This document shows positions 22,301 through 24,612 of a stretch of DNA of 24,612 nucleotides, piece after piece. Under the pieces are notes generated by a model, which saw only the letters and a list, made by a program, of their open reading frames with translations, made no database searches and was not told the DNA's origin. Numbering within the stretch: the first letter of the stretch is position 1; each line of letters starts with the position of its first letter. Source of the stretch: Phoronis australis (Eukaryota; Phoronida; Phoronidae); the NCBI GenBank assembly GCA_002633005.1, contig NMRA01000458.1:272260-296871 (forward strand), in the 5' to 3' direction. The position numbers and the translations under genes are program-made.

Positions 22301-23760
22301 TCAGCTCAGAAGTTATTTCTAATTTTGCAAATAACCGACAGAGATCTTTATTCGTTGAGAACATACTCGGCACATCAAATGAAACGTACTTCAGTCAACT
22401 TGTAGTGGCTAATCTCAAGCCATAACAAACTGTTTTTACTTCGAATCTTGGAAATAATTGTCAGTTTGACTAAAAGGAATAGTTTGAGACCTATTTCATG
22501 CAGGTAAATGGACTAAATCAAAAGTTGTTTTTGCGATGGAAGGTGGAACGTCTGAATTCTCTCATGATGATAAAACTAGTGGTGAATCATTGACTTAAAA
22601 TATGGTCAAACTATTTTGGGGAACTTGCTCACATCGGTTATCATTTCATCTCTGTTAACTTGTGAAAATTTTGACAATGCAAGGACCTAGTAACATTCGT
22701 CTTTTTCAAACATGGATCACATAATTATTTAATAGTATCAAAAATCTCTAAAGTTAGATGAAATTTTCAAAGTACAAAACAAAACCTATGTATGATTAAT
22801 TTGTTTACCTTTTTTGACTTCTTAGCGACTGGTTCAGCACCATCTTCGTGGTAATCAAGAAGAGAAGGTTTGTTGATTAGAAATCTAGCCACAAATCTAC
22901 AAGAAAATAGTAAAACACAAGATTTAATTAAACCAGCCTGTCATAATGATTTGAGAAACACTCCAACACATTAGTTTAGCCGCTGTCTTGTGATCCACAT
23001 ACAATGTATTATCACATAATGAGCCCTATATAGTGTTACGAAAAAACAATTCACACAGAAAAGAGACTATTATGAAAATGACAAATAAGTATGAAATATA
23101 GATCTGGAACACTGCATTCCAGAAGAAAACATTGAGGGACTTAGTGAAACACATTCTGGCTTAAGAGTTCCTCCAAAGTTGTTTTTGATAGTACTGACGG
23201 AATGTCCCCCCCTACCCCATGTCAGGAAAATTTTTATCAATAACTAGGTTGTAAATTTTTCAACAAATTCTGACGTTCATGGAAAAGCTAAACATAAGAA
23301 ATTTGTAGTCCTCATGGCTTATTTACAACTAACAATATTTTGCCAAGAAACTTACAAAATAAAAAGAATCAAGTAATAAATTTAACTTTGAGACCTGTTT
23401 ACAGTAATTTACAATAACATTCTGAAAATCATCTCTATTGTCATAAATTGAAACTGTTATGATGACAGTTACACAAGACTGAAGGCATTCACCTACATAA
23501 TGAGAATATTTTGAATGCATGAATTAAAACAATGCATGTGAAATGAACCTCTTAATGTCAGGGTGACTGGCGACCACTTTGCTGAGGGCGACACAAAACT
23601 GTTGATACTCAGTCCCATCTTGTGCAGTAGTGGCACAATTCTCAACTATATTAAGAAGTAATCCCCTGAAGTGTCTGGCTATGTCAGTAGTGCAGTCCTT
23701 CACAATGAATAAAGACGATAAAGTGTCTAGCAAATTCTTTCTATCACTTGGGGTCCAAAT
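933..23760 (-). CDS. MDN1: MDN1 (midasin/Rea1), 5' half, 28 exons, incomplete at both ends
   Basis: Midasin is a nuclear and nucleolar AAA+ ATPase that uses ATP to pull assembly factors off pre-60S ribosomal particles. Joining 28 exons gives about 1,539 codons with no stop. Counting from the first residue seen (Ile of IWTPSDR), the landmarks are: N-terminal domain 1-250; AAA1 Walker A GPVGSGKTS near 282 and Walker B-like IILEDIDYA near 350; AAA2 Walker A GETGTGKTS near 622 and Walker B VLLDELNLA near 775; AAA3 GETSVGKTS near 1026 and IILDELNLA near 1090; AAA4 GETGCGKTT near 1337 and FLIDEISLADD near 1410. Full midasins are about 5,000-5,600 residues, so AAA5-6, the linker and the MIDAS domain lie outside the window. 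All introns are GT-AG and phases match throughout. The extreme N-terminus is not resolved. Identification rests on recalled family sequence; the match is strong in every exon. Confidence 0.97.
1753..1891 (-). CDS. MDN1: MDN1 exon a27: second half of the AAA4 Walker A
   Basis: 139 nt encoding (G)CGKTTICQVFAALANSKLY, SVNCHLHTEGADFLGGLRPV and RQRQTNE, phase 0 at the end. Acceptor ATGTTCCAG, donor GTAGTA. The 353-nt intron that follows (1400-1752) shows nothing notable. Confidence 0.97.
2275..2307. repeat. CAC/CAG/CAT triplet microsatellite beside a donor site
   Basis: An interrupted triplet run (CACCAG repeated, then CACCAT, CACCATCAC) starts about 4 nt inside the intron after exon a26. On the transcript strand it reads GGTGAT/GGTGCT repeats directly after GTAC. 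Read through, it would encode a Val/Met-rich tail, so the intron boundary is well supported by homology instead. Confidence 0.85.
2311..2590 (-). CDS. MDN1: MDN1 exon a26: AAA3-AAA4 junction and half of the AAA4 Walker A
   Basis: 280 nt encoding GYLLLAGRVRKSDECLVIKE, a variable serine-rich stretch and GFGHLVWTKSMQRLAVLVGQ, then EPVLLVGETG. The exon stops inside the P-loop: GETG here, CGKTT in the next exon. The donor GG|GTACGT is followed directly by a GGTGCT/GGTGAT triplet repeat in the transcript. The preceding 486-nt intron (2591-3076) has no assigned content. Confidence 0.97.
3077..3224 (-). CDS. MDN1: MDN1 exon a25: AAA3 lid
   Basis: 148 nt encoding TRRRSSGIFAGKQGFITLRD then LFRWAERYHKAANSSTEKFH and DWDQHIADQ, one base left over. 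It matches YRRSSSVFAGKQGFITLRDLF of human midasin. A three-copy 19-bp array lies 39-103 nt upstream of its acceptor. Confidence 0.97.
3263..3327. repeat. 19-bp tandem repeat, 3 copies plus 8 bp
   Basis: Three identical copies of CCAAACAACAACACCCACT start at 3263, 3282 and 3301, followed by a partial copy CCAAACAA. The array lies 39-103 nt upstream of the exon a25 acceptor. On the transcript strand it is G/T-rich. The rest of the intron (3328-3848) shows nothing assignable. Confidence 0.95.
3849..3995 (-). CDS. MDN1: MDN1 exon a24: AAA3 arginine finger and lid
   Basis: 147 nt (49 codons) encoding VLSRAFRNRFVELHFDELPS, then GELETILHERCHLPMSYSKK and LVAVMLELQ. It carries the RNRF arginine finger. 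The first 20 residues are the same as in human midasin as I recall it. Phase 0 on both sides; acceptor TTTGTCAATAG, donor GTACAC. The upstream intron (3996-4350) has no assigned content. Confidence 0.97.
4351..4467 (-). CDS. MDN1: MDN1 exon a23: AAA3 sensor 1
   Basis: 117 nt (39 codons) encoding LLDDNRELFIPETQETVKAH then PQFMLFATQNPPGQYGGRK, with the sensor-1 Asn in FATQNPPG. Phase 0 on both sides; donor GTAAGA. Confidence 0.97.
4778..4869 (-). CDS. MDN1: MDN1 exon a22: AAA3 Walker B
   Basis: 92 nt encoding GVLVDAMRKGSWIILDELNL then APSDVLEALNR, with intact Walker B Asp-Glu. It is short and was placed by homology and phase (1 base in, 0 out). The upstream 691-nt intron (4870-5560) shows nothing notable. 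Confidence 0.97.
5561..5739 (-). CDS. MDN1: MDN1 exon a21: AAA3 Walker A
   Basis: 179 nt encoding KHPVLLQGETSVGKTSLVTW, NQCVRVNNHEHTDLQEYVGS and ADENGKLVFKEG. It is the AAA3 P-loop plus the NHEHTD signature typical of midasin. Acceptor TTGAATTGTAG, donor GTGAGT. Confidence 0.97.
5958..7700. mobile_element. Non-autonomous DNA transposon, 14-bp TIRs, 9-bp target duplication
   Basis: GGGGTGAGCAAACC (5958-5971) and GGTTTGCTCACCCT (7687-7700) are inverted repeats matching at 13 of 14 positions, followed by further loose similarity (AATAT). Both ends are flanked by the identical 9-mer AACATGATT (5949-5957 and 7701-7709). The 1,743-bp interior is AT-rich and has no coding sequence I recognise, so it would need a transposase in trans. 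The end sequence resembles hAT-type ends (GGGG-TG-GCAAAC), but hAT elements usually make 8-bp duplications, so the superfamily is open. It sits in the intron between exons a20 and a21. Confidence 0.8.
6310..6415. repeat. 106-bp inverted-repeat unit nested in the transposon
   Basis: TGAGTGTACACTTT (6310-6323) and AAAGTGTACACTCA (6402-6415) are a perfect 14-bp inverted pair. The arm itself contains the palindrome GTGTACAC. It could be an internal structural feature of the larger element or a small nested insertion; I see no target duplication. Confidence 0.6.
7839..8104 (-). CDS. MDN1: MDN1 exon a20: AAA2-AAA3 junction
   Basis: 266 nt encoding GFCLSFLTQLDRASHPIVKQ, a GLLKQTLPTPPGGKHLQFEG segment, YWIPVGGHEPVVPEGYVLTP and VRANLHDLARVVAGG. 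The long match to human is nearly gap-free. It ends with two bases (GG) before a consensus GTAAGT donor. The following 2.1-kb intron carries a transposon-like element. The upstream intron (8105-8793) has no assigned content. Confidence 0.97.
8794..8869 (-). CDS. MDN1: MDN1 exon a19: AAA2 lid
   Basis: 76 nt encoding (S)LRTLCRALQYCSSNPCGS then VPRSLYE, phase 0 at the end (GTAAGC). It matches SLRTLCRALRFAASNPCGN of human midasin. The acceptor TCTTTGTACAG sits about 62 bp from a 37-bp minisatellite whose units each contain a competing acceptor-like sequence. Confidence 0.96.
8932..9194. repeat. 37-bp minisatellite, 7 copies
   Basis: The unit begins AAGACTGATTTCACTTGAGA and continues AGAGGTAAGCTACAAAA. 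The internal TTCACTTGAG recurs at 8941, 8978, 9015, 9053, 9090, 9127 and 9164, a spacing of 37 with one of 38. Copies differ by single bases only. It lies in the intron upstream of exon a19. The plus strand carries AG|GTAAGC donor-like sequence and the minus strand TTTTTTGTAG acceptor-like sequence in nearly every copy. It is not a CRISPR array: there are no spacers. Confidence 0.97.
9736..9834. repeat. Nested inverted repeat, about 100 bp
   Basis: Outer arms GTCTAAGACCC (9736-9746) and GGGTCTAGAC (9825-9834) and inner arms AATTATCA (9768-9775) and TGATAATT (9800-9807) are complementary. The apex carries CCTTCGGGGC. The nested geometry suggests a hairpin or a small palindromic element. The rest of this intron (9195-10127) shows nothing else assignable. 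Confidence 0.55.
10128..10313 (-). CDS. MDN1: MDN1 exon a18: AAA2 lid
   Basis: 186 nt encoding (R)FTEFFVDELDSETDLKILVN, EYLKGLSLTASQVDGIVRFY and TDGTGHRPHY(R). It completes the RNRFTE motif and begins the AAA2 lid. Donor GTTTGT. Confidence 0.96.
10613..10717 (-). CDS. MDN1: MDN1 exon a17: AAA2 sensor 1
   Basis: 105 nt encoding DTTPIVRHPNFRLFACMNPA then TDVGKKDLPPGIRN(R). It contains the sensor-1 Asn (FACMNPATDVGK) and the start of the RNRF arginine-finger motif, which continues in the next exon. The preceding intron (10718-11246) has no assigned content. Confidence 0.97.
11247..11383 (-). CDS. MDN1: MDN1 exon a16: AAA2 Walker B
   Basis: 137 nt encoding GTLVKALKTGDWVLLDELNL then ASAETLECLSGLLESTAGS, with a canonical Walker B Asp-Glu. 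It is separated from the previous exon by the longest intron here (11384-13906, 2,523 nt), which holds an inverted-repeat element. The donor is GG|GTAAAG. Confidence 0.97.
11445..12782. mobile_element. Element with 27-bp imperfect terminal inverted repeats
   Basis: The left end 11445-11471 (TTACCATATTTG...AACCACCC) and the right end 12756-12782 (GGGTGG...CAAATACGGTAA) match at 24 of 27 positions as inverted repeats; all three differences are transitions. Near both ends lies TAAAATAAGTGCCC (about 11517 and 12713) in direct orientation. The interior is more GC-rich than the surrounding intron, with CGCGCG patches near 11655 and 11923. Short minus-strand ORFs (11603-11857, 12162-12356) have no domain I recognise. 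No clear target duplication is visible. It is probably an old DNA transposon copy. Confidence 0.6.
12783..13906. other. Remainder of the longest intron; weak promoter-like motifs
   Basis: This is intron between the inverted-repeat element and exon a15. I see an E2F-like TTTCGCGCC (13492-13500), CCAAT (13605-13609) and ATTGG (13661-13665). A short open minus-strand frame of about 45 codons ends near 13673 and includes SDLKRQIAEGRVRKYWKAI. Nothing here is firmly a gene; it may be a retro-inserted or transposon fragment. Confidence 0.3.
13907..14010 (-). CDS. MDN1: MDN1 exon a15: AAA2
   Basis: 104 nt encoding DEVHDKWVKLRGQLKHMKTQ then ANVLAFSFIE, phase 0 at the end. It corresponds to the KWEAFGLRLNHAQQQ...LLFAFVEG region just before the AAA2 Walker B. 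Donor GTACTT. Confidence 0.94.
14690..14812 (-). repeat. tRNA-derived SINE relic
   Basis: On the minus strand this reads a degenerate tRNA-like head: an A-box-like TGTAGCATAGTG, then a B-box GGTTTGAATCC within GTGGGTTTGAATCCCGC, about the right distance apart. The anticodon arm is not foldable as a working tRNA. The rest of this 923-nt intron (14011-14933) is AT-rich and unassigned. Confidence 0.6.
14934..15133 (-). CDS. MDN1: MDN1 exon a14: AAA2
   Basis: 200 nt encoding YKPVELKFIVAPMKEAFELL, QSFSRKQNIRFLSHVQ and KKRWTDLFELMSHTLRSALK. It matches the insert between P-loop and Walker B of human AAA2. The donor is GTTTGC. The preceding 561-nt intron (15134-15694) has no assigned content. Confidence 0.96.
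15695..15755 (-). CDS. MDN1: MDN1 exon a13: small AAA2 exon
   Basis: 61 nt, encoding HHLRVINMNQQSDSADLLG(G), a highly conserved family signature after the AAA2 P-loop. It is too short to stand out as an ORF. It was placed by homology, by the TTATTTCAG acceptor and the GTTAGT donor, and by phase (1 base in, 2 bases out). Confidence 0.96.
16134..16285 (-). CDS. MDN1: MDN1 exon a12: AAA2 Walker A
   Basis: 152 nt encoding SREPSYAFTQPSTALLERVA, then VLLVGETGTGKTSSVQYLA, the AAA2 P-loop. It ends GCT G|GTATGT. AAA2 is expected to bind nucleotide between the first two ring modules. The next intron (15756-16133) has nothing assignable. Confidence 0.97.
16670..16782 (-). CDS. MDN1: MDN1 exon a11: linker before AAA2
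   Basis: 113 nt encoding SEFYCAKYKPDVKFTPDTVMVGR then PRKFRQPSSTS(R). It matches the AEFFCQLYKPEI...VGRV segment. Splice sites are TTTTTTCTAG and GTAGGT. The next intron (16286-16669) shows nothing assignable. Confidence 0.92.
16832..16918. repeat. 44-bp direct duplication
   Basis: CACAAGATAAGTCA followed by GGGGTT, AAATTTGAAAGT occurs at 16832 and again at 16876 with a few differences. It is a two-copy tandem duplication in the intron between exons a10 and a11. The rest of that intron (16919-17468) has nothing assignable. Confidence 0.8.
17469..17646 (-). CDS. MDN1: MDN1 exon a10: AAA1 lid to AAA2
   Basis: 178 nt encoding DLIKWCGRIACDFNV then VFQEALDCFCACV and GAKLGVSKVK, phase 0 at the end. 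It matches DLLNWCNRIAHSF...NIFQEALDCF of the family almost without gaps. Confidence 0.95.
18091..18260 (-). CDS. MDN1: MDN1 exon a9: AAA1 lid
   Basis: 170 nt encoding VIKTHFPSLSSVVEKLLDVY, an acidic variable loop (ETNDDARSNDQDE) and GRLIST(R). It corresponds to the helical AAA1 lid. The acceptor TCTTGCAG lies next to a 20-bp minisatellite in the upstream intron. The following intron (17647-18090) has no assignable content. Confidence 0.93.
18301..18457. repeat. 20-bp minisatellite with 60-bp higher-order period
   Basis: The unit is CAAGACAGTGAAAATATGAA and variants, seven full copies plus a partial. From 18321 three variants alternate: one with AACTATGAA or CACTATGAA, one starting CAACACA, and one consensus copy. 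The triplet at 18321-18380 is repeated at 18381-18440. Since 60 is a multiple of 3, the minus strand reads a long spurious frame rich in SCSYFHCLVHIF. It lies 40 nt upstream of exon a9. Confidence 0.95.
18892..18958 (+). repeat. tRNA-Phe-like pseudogene or SINE head
   Basis: The plus strand reads GATTCAGTAGAGAAC (D-arm/A-box-like), then TCTGACTGAAAAGA, close to the anticodon arm of tRNA-Phe (GACTGAAGA), then AGATTCGATCCCC, a B-box/T-arm. The stems are broken, so it is not a working tRNA. The preceding stretch 18560-18880 is richer in GC than its surroundings and may belong to the same repeat. Confidence 0.45.
19033..19147 (-). CDS. MDN1: MDN1 exon a8: AAA1 C-terminal part
   Basis: 115 nt encoding (R)LLSGYGGWYRQQSSSSVLL then WTKINVEPLSRGELEQ, ending in phase 0 before GTACTA. 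It matches LLSCGGNWYRPLNSH...YWTKIHL of human AAA1. The RNRF arginine-finger motif seen in AAA2-AAA4 is absent here. Confidence 0.95.
19308..19543 (-). CDS. MDN1: MDN1 exon a7: AAA1 Walker B region
   Basis: 236 nt. It encodes LLGTYRCTDVPGEFVWQPG, then the Walker B-like strand WIILEDIDYAPMDVVSVLVP, then GFQLFATQR, the sensor-1 strand. The order is Glu-Asp (LED) where the other modules have Asp-Glu (LDE); human midasin AAA1 shows the same reversal as I recall it. Acceptor TTGGGTAG, donor GTAATT. Confidence 0.97.
20443..20649 (-). CDS. MDN1: MDN1 exon a6: AAA1 Walker A
   Basis: 207 nt (69 codons, phase 0 both sides). It carries the AAA1 P-loop GPVGSGKTSLVEHVG with the ATP-binding Lys, then the family signature QLMKVQLGDQTDSK. 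The preceding helix SLRNLRSLALAVAEGRPVLL matches human midasin closely. The donor AAG|GTTCAT is weak but is used without frame change. The following 899-nt intron (19544-20442) shows only AT-rich sequence. Confidence 0.97.
20949..21138 (-). CDS. MDN1: MDN1 exon a5: N-terminal domain to AAA1 linker
   Basis: 190 nt encoding DHSIHLNTEDDVYLLTNPVG through VCGILLHKLSTPSAGDE, finishing in phase 0 before GTGAGA. It corresponds to the poorly conserved stretch just before AAA1. The call rests on frame continuity, good splice sites and position more than on sequence identity. Confidence 0.85.
21637..21741 (-). CDS. MDN1: MDN1 exon a4: N-terminal domain
   Basis: 105 nt encoding (W)YACHCVVLLTRMSDSQS then RFNVNDLRMLS(R). 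It completes the Trp codon from the previous exon and leaves two bases (AG). It matches the WYTANCLALVTCM region of the family. The donor is GTAATT. The following 498-nt intron holds nothing I can assign. Confidence 0.92.
22000..22148 (-). CDS. MDN1: MDN1 exon a3: N-terminal domain (LWDWSP...)
   Basis: 149 nt from phase 0, ending AGATG|GTATGT. It encodes NKQSRNKPTE, a helix LCHSCLRLLQSLKD and the conserved LWDWSPVL...NPAARW. This corresponds to the LWDWSVCVPLL...VRWY segment of human midasin. The acceptor TTTTGTTTCAG is strong. Confidence 0.93.
22809..22896 (-). CDS. MDN1: MDN1 exon a2: N-terminal domain
   Basis: 88 nt, entering with 2 bases carried over and leaving in phase 0. It encodes FVARFLINKPSLLDY followed by a basic tail AKKSKK. 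The acceptor is TTTTCTTGTAG and the donor is GTAAAC. The lysine-rich end resembles a nuclear localisation signal, but this is a short match only. The next intron (660 nt) has nothing I can assign; a plus-strand ORF at 22168-22425 in it has no recognisable features. Confidence 0.87.
23549..23760 (-). CDS. MDN1: MDN1 exon a1: N-terminal domain (IWTPSDR...)
   Basis: First exon I can place with confidence. It starts in phase 0 after a good acceptor (TTTCATTCCAG) and ends AAGAG|GTTCAT with two bases of an Arg codon left over. It begins IWTPSDRKN and ends SHPDIKR, matching the WTPQDR...NHPDV segment of vertebrate midasin. The frame stays open 20 codons upstream of the acceptor (to about 23820) before an in-frame stop, so an unspliced upstream extension cannot be fully excluded. 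The following 652-nt intron shows nothing notable. Confidence 0.9.
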
Positions 23761-23864
23761 CTGGAATGAAAGTAAATTATCTCTTTCAAGTTTTAGGCAA
23801 AATTGTTTAACATCCAACAATTACAGACATTGTGTAAATTTGACATACTGTTGCACAATCTTAC

Positions 23865-23902
23865 CATGCTACTGTTACAGGAGGTAGCTTGGTCAGGTGC
23901 AC
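23865..23902 (-). CDS. MDN1: Candidate MDN1 micro-exon (38 nt)
   Basis: It is bounded by a strong acceptor (CTAAATTTTCAG) and donor (ATG|GTAAGA). Joined to exon a1 it reads APDQATSCNSSM then IWTPSDR in frame. The upstream exon would have to end one base into a codon. The final ATG could itself be an initiator, which would give an N-terminus shorter than normal for the family. The encoded residues do not resemble other midasins, so this may be a 5' UTR exon or chance. Confidence 0.35.
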
Positions 23903-24306
23903 CTGAAAATTTAGTTTATCGCGCGACCGACTATAAAATATAAGAGTGACTCAAAACATTTCATTTTCAGTTATAATTTAAACAAAATCAGTCTTTTTGC
24001 AACAAAAATGAATGCACCCAACAATGAAAAATAGAAAAATAACATTATTATCGACCGACCCATCCCAGAGGAGAGAGGGTAGGACAAAGGGAATGCGACC
24101 TAAGATTGTAGACCTGAGAAAAATCCCAAGCCGCCACGAAGTCATCCCAGCGAGTATATGAAAGTCAGACAATAATTCCCTTGAAATCCGTTTCAAAGTT
24201 TGTGTAGACATCCAACTTTAAATTACTAACAGACTTCCTAGATTCAATACCTTTGGTTCACAATTGTTCAATTAACTTCGTGAAGTCAGTGCATTTGCCA
24301 CTACAG

Positions 24307-24465
24307 CAGTCAGCATGCAAACAAGCACTTAAATTTCAACAGGAAGTAAACAGACTGAAGTCGAAATTGTTCGGCAAAAATCCAGCACGATCGGTGAAAC
24401 ACGCACCTCCAACTTATAAGCAACTGTCTGCATTCTACCTTGGCTGGCAGGAGGAATTGAGATAG
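24307..24465 (+). CDS. Possible coding exon of a neighbouring plus-strand gene, unrecognised
   Basis: An open frame of about 52 codons follows an acceptor-like GCCACTACAG (or a later TTTCAACAG ending at 24342) and ends at TAG. It contains LKFQQEVNRLKSKLFGKN then APPTYKQLSAFYLGWQEELR, a charged, amphipathic composition more protein-like than the intronic ORFs around it. It has no in-frame ATG, so it would need an upstream exon. A TATA-like TATAAAATA is at 23932-23940 on the same strand. I do not recognise the family, and chance is possible. Confidence 0.25.
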   Translation, partial: QSACKQALKFQQEVNRLKSKLFGKNPARSVKHAPPTYKQLSAFYLGWQEELR

Positions 24466-24612
24466 ATACTTTTAAAGGAAAAATTGAAGAGGTATGCATA
24501 AGCTTCTGAGAACTAAGTACAGCCTTTTTTAGTCAATGATTCTGATGTCAGTTTTGGCAACCTTAAATTTTCGTCAAGTCGTAACATGCGATTTGTAGTC
24601 TAGCTAGGCGTT

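Larger units (their letters stand above)
23761..24612. other. MDN1 5' region: upstream intron, likely first exon and promoter, unresolved
   Basis: Midasins normally have about 35 residues before the WTP-DR segment that opens exon a1, so at least one upstream coding exon is expected. Minus-strand candidates are the 38-nt exon at 23865-23902 and an ATG-started frame from 24211 (MSTQTLKRISRELLSDFHIL). I could not join them with convincing splice sites. A CpG-rich patch TCGCGCGACCGA lies at 23919-23930. Confidence 0.5.

Noticed and set aside
23761-23820. Extension of exon a1 upstream (LERDNLLSFQ before IWTP)
   Set aside because: It looks loosely like the family, but TTTACTTTCATTCCAG is a typical acceptor and an in-frame stop lies close upstream. 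I kept the spliced model with some doubt.

Overview
This window is eukaryotic, almost certainly from an animal. It holds the 5' half of one large intron-rich gene on the minus strand: MDN1 (midasin; Rea1 in yeast), the giant dynein-like AAA+ ATPase that removes assembly factors from pre-60S ribosomal particles. I traced 28 coding exons from 23760 down to 933. Every join is GT-AG and reading phase is kept across all 27 introns. The joined exons total 4,619 nt, about 1,539 codons, and align end to end with the N-terminal part of animal midasin as I know the family. The high AT content, long introns, minisatellites, inverted-repeat elements and tRNA-derived repeats suggest an invertebrate metazoan, but I cannot name the species.

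Layout, right to left in transcription order. 23761-24612 holds the unresolved 5' end: a 38-nt candidate micro-exon and an unrecognised plus-strand ORF. 23549-20949 encodes the N-terminal domain. 20649-17469 encodes AAA1 (Walker A, atypical Walker B) and its C-terminal lid. 16782-10128 encodes AAA2. 8869-3849 encodes AAA3. 3224-933 encodes AAA4, whose Walker A loop is split by an intron. AAA5, AAA6, the linker, the acidic region and the MIDAS domain would lie beyond position 1.

The introns carry the accessory content. The clearest mobile element is a 1,743-bp non-coding element at 5958-7700 with 14-bp terminal inverted repeats and a 9-bp target duplication. A second element at 11445-12782 has 27-bp imperfect inverted ends. 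There is a 37-bp minisatellite whose every copy carries splice-site-like signals (8932-9194), a 20-bp minisatellite with 60-bp higher-order structure (18301-18457), and short tandem arrays beside splice sites at 2275-2307 and 3263-3327. Two tRNA-derived repeat relics and several fold-back sequences complete the picture. I see no bacterial operon, CRISPR array, defence system, virus or toxin gene. The plain reading is a housekeeping gene with mobile DNA in its introns.
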